The notes: generated from the sequence alone by a model not told the origin. A stretch of 48,592 nt of DNA from Paracoccus marcusii (GCF_006151785.1 NZ_VDDD01000009.1:1-48592), one strand, 5' to 3'; counted from the first letter of the stretch, positions 16,337 to 24,994 are shown. Program-made: numbers and translations.

Positions 16337-16927
16337 TCAGTCGCGCGCGGCCCTGTCCCACAGCCGGCGCACAACCAGCGCCGAGACCAGCCCCAGAACC
16401 GCACCGGCCACGACATCGCCGGGATAGTGCTTGCCCCGTGGCACCTGGATTCCCGCGATCATCGCCGCGACCCCCAGGGCGGGCACGGCCATGTGCGGCA
16501 GATCGCGCGCGACGACGACGGCCACCGCCACCGCACCCGCCGTGTGCCCCGAAGGAAAGGACGTCTCGTGCCCGTCCCGGCTTTCGCCCGGCTCGCAGCG
16601 ATAGTCCTGCCGCTTGATCATCTCGACCGGGCGGGTGCGGCGAAAGCGGTTCTTGATCACCCGCTTGACCGAATTGGCCAGGACATGCGCCGCCATCATC
16701 CGCAGGCCGGTGCGCGCGACATGATCCTGCCCGGACAACGCGCCGCCCAGGATCACGCTGCCGCAAACCAGGGACAGGGGCACCTGGTCGGCCACCTCGC
16801 TCAGCGTGCCGACGGCCATGACGACCGGATGGTGGCGGTGGCGCGCGGCTTGGGCGGCGGCCTCCTTGTCGGCCTGTTCCAGCGGGCCCGCATCATCGGC
16901 GCCGGGGGTGCGGATCGTGGTGTTCAT
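16337..16927 (-). CDS. PAP2-superfamily phosphatase, membrane-bound
   Basis: 196 residues. The three PAP2 signature blocks appear in order: KNRFRRTRP (about 89-97), FPSGHT (about 123-128), and PRGKHYPGD (about 163-171), where the first Ser of the usual SRxxxxxHxxxD is replaced by Pro. Hydrophobic segments at about 52-70, 130-142, 148-160 and 175-187 fit an integral membrane phosphatase acting on lipid or isoprenoid phosphates at the periplasmic face. Start is ATG 16927 with GAGAG about 9 nt upstream. An EcfG-type promoter sits at 16984-17008. Read-through into the DUF892 gene, 88 bp away, is possible. Confidence 0.83.
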   Translation of the reverse strand: MNTTIRTPGADDAGPLEQADKEAAAQAARHRHHPVVMAVGTLSEVADQVPLSLVCGSVILGGALSGQDHVARTGLRMMAAHVLANSVKRVIKNRFRRTRPVEMIKRQDYRCEPGESRDGHETSFPSGHTAGAVAVAVVVARDLPHMAVPALGVAAMIAGIQVPRGKHYPGDVVAGAVLGLVSALVVRRLWDRAARD

Positions 16928-16983
16928 CGGGAAAAACTCTCGTCTGTTCGGGACCGGCCCACCCTTGGGCCGGTCGGCAGCGC

Positions 16984-17008
16984 AACGGCGCGTGACGCGC
17001 CCGGTTCC
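16984..17008 (-). promoter_or_regulatory. EcfG-type promoter of the PAP2 gene, GGAAC-N16-CGTT
   Basis: On the minus strand GGAAC (17008-17004), a 16-nt spacer and CGTT (16987-16984) match the consensus exactly, 56 nt upstream of ATG 16927. It is arranged back to back with the plus-strand site at 17070-17094. Confidence 0.75.
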
Positions 17009-17069
17009 GGTATCATATGATGCGCGCGGCCGGCCGGATGGCCGTCGGCGGGCATCCGCCCGTAGCGAC

Positions 17070-17094
17070 GGAACCGGGGCCTTCGTGCCGTGTT
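17070..17094 (+). promoter_or_regulatory. EcfG-like promoter of the AI-2E/GAF gene, GGAAC-N16-TGTT
   Basis: GGAAC (17070-17074) with a 16-nt spacer to TGTT (17091-17094); equivalently N17 to GTT. One base departs from the CGTT consensus. It lies 40 nt upstream of ATG 17135. The divergent pair of sites suggests coordinate stress control of both genes. Confidence 0.55.
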
Positions 17095-17134
17095 GACCAG
17101 CGCCCCCGTGCAGGGGGCATGTCGGGGGACCATC

Positions 17135-19543
17135 ATGACACTGAACATTTCGGGGCCGCGTCAGGCCCCGCACGACCTGCTGGGGCCGGACGCCAATGCC
17201 GCGGTCGCCGCGCCCGACGGTCGGGTCGACATCGTGCGCATGGCCGCGTGGCTGGTCGTGGGCACGGTCATCATCGGCCTGCTGTATTACGGACAGGAGG
17301 TGCTGATCCCGCTGGCGATCGCCTTCCTGATCAGCTTTGCCCTGGGACCGCTGGTCAAGGTTCTGGTCCGTCGCGGCATTCCGCAGGTGGCGGCGGTGTC
17401 GGTGGTCATGCTGACGGTCATCGCGATGCTGCTGGGGTTGGGCCTGCTGATCACGTCGCAGGTCAGCGTGCTCAGCGCCGAACTGCCCGCCTATCAGTCC
17501 ACGATCCGCGCCAAGATCCAGGGGCTGGGCCAGCAGATGGAGGGGCCGGGTCTGTTCGACGGCGTGTTCCAGACCATCGCCACCGTCCAGGAACAGCTGG
17601 CCACCGCCCTGCAGGATGCCCCCGGCGCCGTGGCCGACCCGCTGGCCGTGACGGTCGTGGGCGACGGTCCGTCCCCCTTTGCCACCGCCAGCGCCTGGCT
17701 GGCCCCCGCCCTGGCGCCGCTGGCGACCCTGGGCATCGTGGTCGTCTTCGTGTTCCTTGTCCTTCTGGACCGGGGCGATCTGCGCGACCGTCTGATCCGC
17801 CTGCTGGGCGGCAACCTGCACCGCTCGACCGACGCGCTGGAGGAGGCGGGCAAGCGGATCTCGAAATACCTGCTGATGCAGCTGGTGGTGAACGTCACTT
17901 ATGGCATTCCGATGGCGCTTGGCCTGTGGGCCATCGGCGTTCCGGGCTGGATCCTATGGGGCACGCTGGCTGCGATCATGCGGTTCATTCCCTATGTCGG
18001 GCCGATGCTGTCGGCGATCTTTCCGCTGGCCCTGGCCTTCGCCGTCGATCCCGGATGGCAGATGGTGCTGATGGCGCTGGCGCTGATCGTGTTCCTGGAA
18101 CTGGTCAGCAACAACATCGTCGAGCCGATGCTGTACGGCACCTCGACCGGCCTGTCGGCGCTGTCGCTGATCGCGGCCGCGACCTTCTGGACGGCGCTGT
18201 GGGGGCCGCTTGGCCTGATTCTGTCGACGCCCCTGACGGTCTGCCTGCTGGTCGTGGGCCGCAACCTGCCGCAGCTGGCCTTCTTCGACACGCTGCTGGG
18301 GTCGACCCCGGCGCTGGACCTGCCCACGCGCATCTATCAGCGTTTGATCGCCAACGATCCCGACGAGGCCTATGAAATCTCGTCCGATGCCATCCGCACG
18401 ACCGGGATCGCCGCGTTCTACAACACGACGGGGATGGAGGTTCTGCGCCAAGCCAGCGACGATTACCACGCCAATGCACGGGTCGAGCATCGGCTGCGCG
18501 TGGTCGACGGCATGGACCAGCTGCTGGAAGACCTGCGCGAGGATCACCCGGCCACCCCCACCGGCACCCCGCGCGTCGCCTGCATCGGCGGCAAGTGGCA
18601 GGTCGATGCCATTTCGGCCGAGATGCTGGTTCACGCCCTGGCGCTAGCCGACATTCCTGCGGTCCAGCGCGCGACCGGCACGGTCACCGCGCGCTATGTC
18701 GACGGTCTGGACCTGGAGGGGATCGACACCGTCTGCATCGGCTATTTCAGCCGCGATCCGGACGCGGCGGTGCGCGGTTTCGTCCGGCGTCTGCGCCGTC
18801 GCTGGCCCGACCTTCGGATCGTCTTGGCCCTGTGGAACGCCCCCGAGGATCAGGCGGGCCCCGACCGGGCCGAGGCGCTTGGCGTCGATCAGATCGTGCT
18901 GTCCATGGACGAGGCCGTCCAGTGGCTGACCCCGGCCCACGCACACCGCGCCGCGATGCAGGCCCCCCCGCCCCCCGCGGACGAGGCCGCGCGTCTGGAC
19001 GCCCTTGCCCAGACCGCGGTCCTGGACGGACGCGCGCGCGAGGATCTGGACGATCTGGCGAAACGTGCGGCGGACGTGTTCGATGTCAGCCTAGCCTTCA
19101 TCTCCGCGATCGATGCCGATGCGGAATACATCGTCGGGCAAAGCGCGGACCTGCCCGGCCGCCGCACGGAGACCGAGCCGCGCATGAACTGGATGCCGCG
19201 GGCCGAGGCGATGTGCAATCACGTCATCGCCGCCGACGACACGCTGGTCGTGCCCGACACCGACCGCGACGTGCGGTTTTCGGACAACCCGGCGGTGCGC
19301 CAGTGGCAGGGACGGTTCTATGTCGGAACGCCGCTGCGCACGGCCGACGGCCACGTGCTGGGCGCCCTGTGCCTGATGGACCGCGAACCGCGCCAGATCG
19401 AGGATGCGGAACTGGACCTGCTGGACAAGATCGCCGCCGATGTCGTGGCTGTGATGACCGATCAGGATGCCGTTCCGACCGAACCGCGGCGCGAGGAACC
19501 GCCCGCCCCCCGCGGCGTCCTGGGTCAGCGCATCCCGGACTGA
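17135..19543 (+). CDS. AI-2E-family (PerM-like) permease fused to a C-terminal GAF domain
   Basis: 802 residues, about twice the family's usual length. Residues about 30-360 are the AI-2E/UPF0118 domain: two N-terminal membrane segments, a soluble segment, then the typical IPYVGPMLSAIFPLALAF and LGLILSTPLTVCLLVVGRNL helices. Residues about 365-470 are helical (linker). About 480-600 reads like a Rossmann/B12-binding-like module (RVACIGGKWQVDAISAEML, then VCIGYFSRDP). About 625-780 is a GAF domain (DVSLAFISAIDAD, YVGTPLRTADGHVLGALCLMD). Start is ATG 17135 with GGGGGAC upstream. By family knowledge AI-2E proteins export small molecules or act as Na/H antiporters; the soluble tail suggests ligand-regulated transport. 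The 3' end overlaps the convergent GT4 gene by 19 bp. Confidence 0.83.
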   Translation: MTLNISGPRQAPHDLLGPDANAAVAAPDGRVDIVRMAAWLVVGTVIIGLLYYGQEVLIPLAIAFLISFALGPLVKVLVRRGIPQVAAVSVVMLTVIAMLLGLGLLITSQVSVLSAELPAYQSTIRAKIQGLGQQMEGPGLFDGVFQTIATVQEQLATALQDAPGAVADPLAVTVVGDGPSPFATASAWLAPALAPLATLGIVVVFVFLVLLDRGDLRDRLIRLLGGNLHRSTDALEEAGKRISKYLLMQLVVNVTYGIPMALGLWAIGVPGWILWGTLAAIMRFIPYVGPMLSAIFPLALAFAVDPGWQMVLMALALIVFLELVSNNIVEPMLYGTSTGLSALSLIAAATFWTALWGPLGLILSTPLTVCLLVVGRNLPQLAFFDTLLGSTPALDLPTRIYQRLIANDPDEAYEISSDAIRTTGIAAFYNTTGMEVLRQASDDYHANARVEHRLRVVDGMDQLLEDLREDHPATPTGTPRVACIGGKWQVDAISAEMLVHALALADIPAVQRATGTVTARYVDGLDLEGIDTVCIGYFSRDPDAAVRGFVRRLRRRWPDLRIVLALWNAPEDQAGPDRAEALGVDQIVLSMDEAVQWLTPAHAHRAAMQAPPPPADEAARLDALAQTAVLDGRAREDLDDLAKRAADVFDVSLAFISAIDADAEYIVGQSADLPGRRTETEPRMNWMPRAEAMCNHVIAADDTLVVPDTDRDVRFSDNPAVRQWQGRFYVGTPLRTADGHVLGALCLMDREPRQIEDAELDLLDKIAADVVAVMTDQDAVPTEPRREEPPAPRGVLGQRIPD

Positions 19544-20691
19544 AGCGCCGGTTCGGCCCCGCGCCCCGCCAGCGACAGCGGCAGTTCGATGGGCAGAAAG
19601 TTGACCGGTGGCGCGGGATCGTGCCGCCGGTCGATCGCCTCGACATACAGCGCCTGCAGCGTGTCGATCATGCGGTCCAACCCAAAGTGGCCGGCCACAT
19701 GGCGGCGCGGCACGTCACGAGGGATCTGCATCGCCTCGATCAGCGCGCGGTCCAGCCCGGCCCCATCGGGGGCGGCGAACCGCCCGGCCGGGCCCAGCAC
19801 CTCATGGACCGCGCCCATCGCGACGGCGGCCACGGGCGTTCCGCAGGCCATCGCCTCGATCGCGGTCAGGCCGAAGGGCTCGTCCCATTGCGGCGTGAAC
19901 AGCAGGGCCGATGCACGACCGTATTCCGCGGCCAGATCCGGTCCCGCCAGGTGCCCGCCAAAGCGAATGTCCCCCAACAGTTGCGGCCGGACCTGCGCGT
20001 CGAAGTAATCGCCATCCTCAATGCTGCCAAAGATCGTCAGGGCGACGCCCGCGCGGCGCGCGGCGGCGATCGCCAGATGGGGTGCCTTGTTCGGCGTGAT
20101 GCGTCCCGCCCAGACCGCCTGCCCATTACCCTGCGGCGAATAGGGCCATTGCGCCAGATCGATGCCGTTCGGCACCACCCGCGCCGATGCGGGCGGGCCT
20201 TCGGGGAAATAGGCCGCCAGATGCCTGCGCGAACATCCTGTCGTCACATGCCACGGGGCCACGCTGTCGCGCACGGCCCAACGCAGCGCGTCAAAGGGCG
20301 GCACGTGCAGCGAGGTGACCATCGGCACACGCGTCGCCCGCGCAAAGCGCGGCGGAAACCGATGAAGCGTGTTATTGTGGATGACGTCGAAATCCATGTC
20401 CGCCAGCGTGGCCAGGCTGGCGGCATGGTGACTGTCCAGATGGGCGTTCAGCGGTTCGGTGCCGTGATATTGGTGCCACGGATAATCACGGTCGTAATGC
20501 TGCGCCATCAGGGGCAGCAACGGCACGTCCACCCGGCTGTCGCCCGCCGCGACCAGGGTCACGTCATGCCCCCGCGCCCGCAGGGCGTTGACAAGGTGGT
20601 GGGCATGACCCTCCATGCCGCCCATGAACGGGGCCGCGATGGGGTGACGGCAATGTGCCATCACCGCGATCCGCAACGGGCGGCCGGTCAT
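19525..20691 (-). CDS. Glycosyltransferase family 4, last gene of the SPS operon
   Basis: 388 residues with a GT-B fold. The N-terminal half has PFMGGMEGHAHHLVNALRARGH (about 21-42), the glycine-rich acceptor loop of GT4 enzymes, and DVIHNNTLHRFP (about 101-112). The C-terminal half has AVWAGRITPNKAPHLAI (about 191-207), and WDEPFGLTAIEAMACGTPV (about 269-287) supplies the E-x7-E donor site. Start is ATG 20691, overlapping the preceding gene's stop (ATGA), so translation is coupled. It is the fourth gene of the minus-strand operon headed by sucrose-phosphate synthase. Substrates are unknown; it may extend a sucrose- or lipid-linked glycoside. Confidence 0.83.
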   Translation of the reverse strand: MTGRPLRIAVMAHCRHPIAAPFMGGMEGHAHHLVNALRARGHDVTLVAAGDSRVDVPLLPLMAQHYDRDYPWHQYHGTEPLNAHLDSHHAASLATLADMDFDVIHNNTLHRFPPRFARATRVPMVTSLHVPPFDALRWAVRDSVAPWHVTTGCSRRHLAAYFPEGPPASARVVPNGIDLAQWPYSPQGNGQAVWAGRITPNKAPHLAIAAARRAGVALTIFGSIEDGDYFDAQVRPQLLGDIRFGGHLAGPDLAAEYGRASALLFTPQWDEPFGLTAIEAMACGTPVAAVAMGAVHEVLGPAGRFAAPDGAGLDRALIEAMQIPRDVPRRHVAGHFGLDRMIDTLQALYVEAIDRRHDPAPPVNFLPIELPLSLAGRGAEPALQSGMR

Positions 20692-21656
20692 TCGGCGGCG
20701 GGCATCAACAGGGCGCTTTGTTCGCGTGCGACACGTTCGGACGACATGCGGTCGTCTTCGGCAAGCCTGTGCAGGTGGTCGATGACACGACGGGAATTGG
20801 CATAGGGCATGTGCCCCTGCTGTTCGCACAGGGCGAATTCCGTCGGGCCGGGTTCGCGCAGCAGCTGCAACCCCTCGGGCGCGTTGCGGATCAGGCCCAT
20901 CAGCTGGAACGCGTACAGCCAATGTTCCATCGTGCGGTGACCCCATTTGCGGGCAAAGACCTCGGTGTTGCGCAGGACAGAGTGCAGGTGATGAACCGGG
21001 GGCATGCAATGCGGATGGTACTGATGATAGACGCGGCCCCCCGCGATCCACCAGATCGGGGCGCCGCCGTCCGACCACGCGCGGCCGAAATCGGTATCCT
21101 CGCCGCCATATCCGGAAAAGCTTTCGTCGAAACGCGGGCCGTCCAACCAATCCTGGCGCCACATCGCAAAGTTCAGCGACCAGAAGCATCGGTAGTCGGC
21201 ACAGGCCGCCACCCCGGAGGCCGGGGGGCCCTGGCGGTCGGAATGCTTGACGGCGATGTCGGCGAAGCGGTCGAAATCCAGCCCCCCGTCGGTGCCGCCT
21301 AGGGGCAGGTACATCACCTCGCCCATGAACAGGCCGCGACGGTCCGCCATGCGGTCCAGATAGCCGCTGATGAAATCGGGCGCCGGGATGCAGTCGACAT
21401 CGACAAAGACCAGCAGGTCGCCCGTCGCCGCATCGGCCACCGCATTGCGGGCCGCCGACAGCGGCATTTCGGGCGCCGTCACGCGGATCTGGCGGATGGG
21501 AAAGTCGGTCCGGGGCAGGTCGGTATAGTCGGCGTCCTGCATCACGCCGATGATCAGTTCCGACGGCTTGTGATGCTGGGCCTGAAAGCCCGCGACGACA
21601 TTGCGCAAATGCGCCTCGCGGCCCGCAGCGATGGTCAGGGCGGAAACGTGGATCAT
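20688..21656 (-). CDS. Glycosyltransferase family 2 with GT27-like C-terminal domain
   Basis: 322 residues. GT-A features: IHVSALTIAAGREAHLRNVV at the start, APEMPLSAARNAVADAA at about 62-78, and the metal-binding VFVDVDCIPAP (about 84-94). FDESFSGYGGEDTDFGRAW (about 179-197) is the conserved acceptor/catalytic block of polysaccharide GT2 enzymes related to the galactosyltransferase C-terminal domain. Start is ATG 21656, overlapping the upstream stop by 4 bp; its own stop overlaps the next ATG by 4 bp. The EDTDFG motif supports a retained catalytic base. Donor and acceptor cannot be assigned. Confidence 0.82.
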   Translation of the reverse strand: MIHVSALTIAAGREAHLRNVVAGFQAQHHKPSELIIGVMQDADYTDLPRTDFPIRQIRVTAPEMPLSAARNAVADAATGDLLVFVDVDCIPAPDFISGYLDRMADRRGLFMGEVMYLPLGGTDGGLDFDRFADIAVKHSDRQGPPASGVAACADYRCFWSLNFAMWRQDWLDGPRFDESFSGYGGEDTDFGRAWSDGGAPIWWIAGGRVYHQYHPHCMPPVHHLHSVLRNTEVFARKWGHRTMEHWLYAFQLMGLIRNAPEGLQLLREPGPTEFALCEQQGHMPYANSRRVIDHLHRLAEDDRMSSERVAREQSALLMPAAE

Positions 21657-22813
21657 GCAGGGGCTCCTTCGGGGATGCGTGTCGGGGGGGCGGCGGACCA
21701 CAGGTCGCGCGCTAGGGTTTCCAGCCATCGGGCCGTGTCGGCCGCGGGATCGGGAGTGACCAGGCGCGCCTGTGCCGCGGGGTCGTGACCATCCATCGCC
21801 CGTGCGACTGCCGCGCGCCAGGCGTGTGCGCTGGACGGCAGATGCGGCAGGTGCAGCGCGACGCCCGCGCGGGCCAGGGCCTCGGCCTTCAGGCGCTGTT
21901 CGTCGAAATAGCGCCATTCCGGCACCACGATCCACGGCCGCCCGGCGGCCAGAACCTGCGCGCAGGTGGTGTTGCCCGTCGAAGAGATCACCAGATCCGC
22001 CGCCGCCACGTGGGTCGCCGGGTCGTCGACCCAGCCCCGGTGGGTCAGGTTGCCGCCCTGCGTCGCGTGCCAGTCGGGCTGGGTCGCGCCGATGGTCATC
22101 CAGTGCCAGTCGGGAAAGGCCCGCGCGGCCACGCCCATTGGCGCCTGTGCAAAACCGGTGCCGCCCGCACCCGACACCAACAGCGCCATGGGGCGGTCGG
22201 GGTCCAGCCCCAAGGCCCGCCGGGCCGCCGCCCGGTCGGGGGGCGTGATCGCGGGAATGCCCAGGCCGGGGGCATAATGGATGCGGTCTGCAAGTGGCTG
22301 CCAATCCGGCTGCGCCAAGGCGGCAGAGAACGGCGCCAGAAGGCCCACGGCCCCTGAATAGGCGGCTTGGTGTCCCTGATCGCCGCGGTCGCCATGCTGC
22401 AGGATCTTCACATGGGGGACCGAACAGATGCGCGACAGCTGTGCGATCTCGGCGCTGACATCGCAGATCATCAGTGCGGGATCATCGGTGGCGAACCAGC
22501 CAGCGATCCGGCCCATCGCCTGACGGATGCCCGGCCAGCCCAGAGGCGCGCAGTGCAGCGTGTCGGGCGTGGGCACGTGGTCCATGTCGCATTCGGCGCC
22601 GGTCCGTTCGAACAGTGATGGGATGGTGACGATGCGCGCCTGTGTCGTCAGCGGCGGAAAGATGTCGTCCCGGGCGCAGAAGATCGTGACGGGCCGGTCG
22701 GTGGGAAGCGCATTGACGATGGCCGCGCAGCGTTCCGCGTGGCCCCGTCCCTGGTGGTGGACGAAATAGCCGAAGGGACGCTTTGCCGTATCGTCAGGGA
22801 CCAGATCACGCAT
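21653..22813 (-). CDS. MurG/GT28-like glycosyltransferase
   Basis: 386 residues. The N-terminal FGYFVHHQGRGHAERCAAIVNAL (about 14-36) is the Gly-rich GRGH acceptor loop of MurG-like and UGT-like GT-B enzymes. The C-terminal domain has LLVSGAGGTGFAQAP (about 214-228) and VISSTGNTTCAQVLAAGRPWIVVPEWRYFDEQR (about 275-307), the latter fitting the GT28 nucleotide-sugar loop that ends with a conserved acidic/Gln pair. No membrane segment is evident. Start is ATG 22813, overlapping the upstream gene by 8 bp, again a coupled arrangement. It is the second gene of the operon, directly after the sucrose-phosphate synthase/phosphatase gene. Confidence 0.75.
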   Translation of the reverse strand: MRDLVPDDTAKRPFGYFVHHQGRGHAERCAAIVNALPTDRPVTIFCARDDIFPPLTTQARIVTIPSLFERTGAECDMDHVPTPDTLHCAPLGWPGIRQAMGRIAGWFATDDPALMICDVSAEIAQLSRICSVPHVKILQHGDRGDQGHQAAYSGAVGLLAPFSAALAQPDWQPLADRIHYAPGLGIPAITPPDRAAARRALGLDPDRPMALLVSGAGGTGFAQAPMGVAARAFPDWHWMTIGATQPDWHATQGGNLTHRGWVDDPATHVAAADLVISSTGNTTCAQVLAAGRPWIVVPEWRYFDEQRLKAEALARAGVALHLPHLPSSAHAWRAAVARAMDGHDPAAQARLVTPDPAADTARWLETLARDLWSAAPPTRIPEGAPA

Positions 22814-24815
22814 GCTGCGCCAGCCCAAGCTGCGCCAGACCGTCGATGACCCCCGCGGCGTGGTGATAGCGGCTTTGATAGATGCCCCGGCCGCGCAGGT
22901 GGGCCAGTTCGGCATAGGCATTCGACGGCAGGATCGACGCCCCACTGGCTGCCAGCATGTCGGCATCGTTGCCGCTGTCGCCTGCGGCGATGCAGTGGCG
23001 CAGGTCAAGGCCCCGGCGCGTGGCCTCGAACCGCAGGGCGGCGGCCTTGCCGGCCGCCTGCGGCAGCACGTCGATGAACTCTCCGTGCGAGGCGATGACG
23101 CGTGCTGCCAACCCGGCGCGCGCCAGATCGCGTTCGATCCCCGCGGCCTGCGCGGCGGTACCCAGCAGCGACAGCTTCCACCGCCGCTGTTCATAGCCTG
23201 CCTGCCAGACGGGGGTGCGGGCCTGCAGCACGGCCTGCACCGCATCGCGGTCCCAGTCCGCATCCAGCAGCGCGGCATAGTCGGTGCAGGGGTGCAGGCG
23301 GTCGCCCGCGCCCCACCGCCAGATCTCGGACCCGACCGAGGTGATGAACAGGTCGGGCCGCGGCAGGGCCCAATCGGCCAGCACCCGGCGCGCCTGCGAC
23401 ACGGACCGCCCGGTGGCGACGGCGAACAGCAACCCGTCGTCGCGCTGCGCGTGCCAATCGACGAACCGTGCGGCGGCCACCGGGCAGCCGGTCAGCGTGC
23501 CGTCGATGTCGCTGGCCAGAATGCGGCGCACCGCGCGACGTGGCAGGGGGGCGGCGCGCTGCAGGTTCCGGCAGATCGCCACCGACCGTCGCGCCCAGTC
23601 CCGCCAGTCAAAGGCCTCCAGCGCGCGGGCCTGCGCGCGGATCGCGCCCTGCGGGTCGTCCATCATGCGCAGGCAGGCTGCGGCGACCTGCGCCGCGTCG
23701 CCGGGATCGACCAGCGCGCCGTGGCCCAGCTGTGCCACGATGTCCACGGGGCCGCCGTTCCGGGTCGCAACCACAGGAACGCCAGCCTGCGCCGCCTCGA
23801 CCAGGGTCAATCCAAAGGGTTCGTGCAGCGCCGGGTTCACGAAGACGCCTCCCTGCGCTGCCCGCGCGTACAGCGCCCGCAGCTGACCCGCATCATGGCG
23901 CGGCGGCAGGGCGACCTTGCCCCACAGGCCATGGCGGTCGATCCGGTCGAACAGTCCGCGCAGCACCTGCGCCTGTTCGGCGGGCCCGCCATCGATGCCG
24001 TCGCGCAGCCCGGCCAGGATCACCAGGTTGGCGCGGTCCTGCAGCTCGGGCGATGCGGCATAGGCATCGACCAGCCCGGCCAGGTTCTTCTTGGCCACGG
24101 GACGGGCCACCGCCAGAACGATGGGACGATCCGGCCTGCGCAGGAACGGCGCCAGCAGCGCATCGGCCGCCGCGGTGCCCGCATACGGCAGCAGCGTCAC
24201 GCCGGGAGACACGCAATGGCTGCGCCCCTCGGCCGCCTTGCCATAGGGGCGCAGCTGGCGCTCGGCCTCGTCGCGCGAGGACACGATGATCGCGGCGGCA
24301 CCCTCGACGGCCGACCGCTCGGCCGCGATCCGGTCGCGCAGATCGGGACGGCGGGCGGCGGCAGGGTCCTTTTGCAGGGCCAGCGAATGGGGGGTATAGA
24401 TCCAGGGAATGCCGAACCGCTTCTGCGCCGTCCGGGCCAGGCGCGCGGCGTCGGCGAAATGTGCGTGAATCACGTCGGGCTTCTGCGACATCCCGCCAAG
24501 CATCGCGCAGAACGCCTCGGCCAGGGCGGGCAGCTCCGCCTCCAGGGCCTCCTTGGCCAGATAGGCGCGATTGGCGGTCGACAGGCGCAGGATGCGGCAG
24601 CCGGGCGCGACATCCTCCACCGCCTGCGCGTGGATGGGATCCATGCCGTCGAACGCACGGGTGACGATGTCGACCGATGCCACCTGCGGCAGCGCCGCCT
24701 GTGCCATGGCAGCACCCAGGACATAGGCGATGTGGCCGCCGGTATCCTCGGTCACGCCATAGCGCACGGGGGCAGCCTTCAGGCAGCCGCCCAAGGCAAG
24801 GTGAAGAATGTGCAT
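22806..24815 (-). CDS. Bifunctional sucrose-phosphate synthase / sucrose-phosphatase
   Basis: 669 residues, two enzymes in one chain. Residues about 1-420 are a GT4 sucrose-phosphate synthase: DTGGHIAYVLG (about 24-34), IYTPHSLALQKD (about 139-150), and the diagnostic FVNPALHEPFGLTLVEAAQAG with NGGPVDI (about 325-359). Residues about 430-669 are a HAD phosphatase of the sucrose-phosphatase type: DIDGT with the nucleophile Asp436 and Asp438, ATGRS, and GDSGNDADML near 610. Together they make sucrose-6-phosphate from UDP-glucose and fructose-6-phosphate and then release sucrose. Start is ATG 24815 with AAAGG about 9 nt upstream; a TTG 18 nt earlier is less likely. Sucrose commonly serves as an osmolyte; three coupled glycosyltransferases follow. 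Confidence 0.92.
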   Translation of the reverse strand: MHILHLALGGCLKAAPVRYGVTEDTGGHIAYVLGAAMAQAALPQVASVDIVTRAFDGMDPIHAQAVEDVAPGCRILRLSTANRAYLAKEALEAELPALAEAFCAMLGGMSQKPDVIHAHFADAARLARTAQKRFGIPWIYTPHSLALQKDPAAARRPDLRDRIAAERSAVEGAAAIIVSSRDEAERQLRPYGKAAEGRSHCVSPGVTLLPYAGTAAADALLAPFLRRPDRPIVLAVARPVAKKNLAGLVDAYAASPELQDRANLVILAGLRDGIDGGPAEQAQVLRGLFDRIDRHGLWGKVALPPRHDAGQLRALYARAAQGGVFVNPALHEPFGLTLVEAAQAGVPVVATRNGGPVDIVAQLGHGALVDPGDAAQVAAACLRMMDDPQGAIRAQARALEAFDWRDWARRSVAICRNLQRAAPLPRRAVRRILASDIDGTLTGCPVAAARFVDWHAQRDDGLLFAVATGRSVSQARRVLADWALPRPDLFITSVGSEIWRWGAGDRLHPCTDYAALLDADWDRDAVQAVLQARTPVWQAGYEQRRWKLSLLGTAAQAAGIERDLARAGLAARVIASHGEFIDVLPQAAGKAAALRFEATRRGLDLRHCIAAGDSGNDADMLAASGASILPSNAYAELAHLRGRGIYQSRYHHAAGVIDGLAQLGLAQHA

Positions 24816-24847
24816 GATTGCACCTTTCGGCAAACTGACTGCAGACC

Positions 24848-24867
24848 GTGCAATGCGGCCATTGCAC
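24848..24867. repeat. Inverted repeat in the leader of the sucrose-phosphate synthase operon
   Basis: GTGCAATG (24848-24855) and CATTGCAC (24860-24867) are exact 8-bp arms around CGGC, 32 nt upstream of ATG 24815. It could be a dimeric-repressor operator or an RNA hairpin in the 5' leader. No other copy was noticed. Confidence 0.5.
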
Positions 24868-24994
24868 AGCGAACAACGTCACGCCGCCGCGGGTTCACCG
24901 GAAAGCGACCAAGTAAAGAAAGATGAACTCTCCCCTTCCCGGCGGTGCCTTGCCGATGGGCAGCATGTCGGTGCGAAAAAAGCACCGTGGCGCT

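Noticed and set aside
18595-20805. 736-codon plus-strand frame
   Set aside because: It is antisense or out of frame to the AI-2E/GAF gene and the GT4/GT2 genes, has Arg/Gly/Pro-rich random composition and no domain; a shadow of high-GC coding sequence.
22806-24815. Sucrose synthase rather than sucrose-phosphate synthase
   Set aside because: The chain ends in a sucrose-phosphatase-type HAD domain with DxD nucleophile residues, which fits SPS/SPP and not sucrose synthase.
24875-24910. EcfG-like promoter before the sucrose-phosphate synthase gene
   Set aside because: On the minus strand GTGAAC and CGTT occur, but the spacing is 14 nt and the -35 element departs from GGAAC; it does not fit the consensus.
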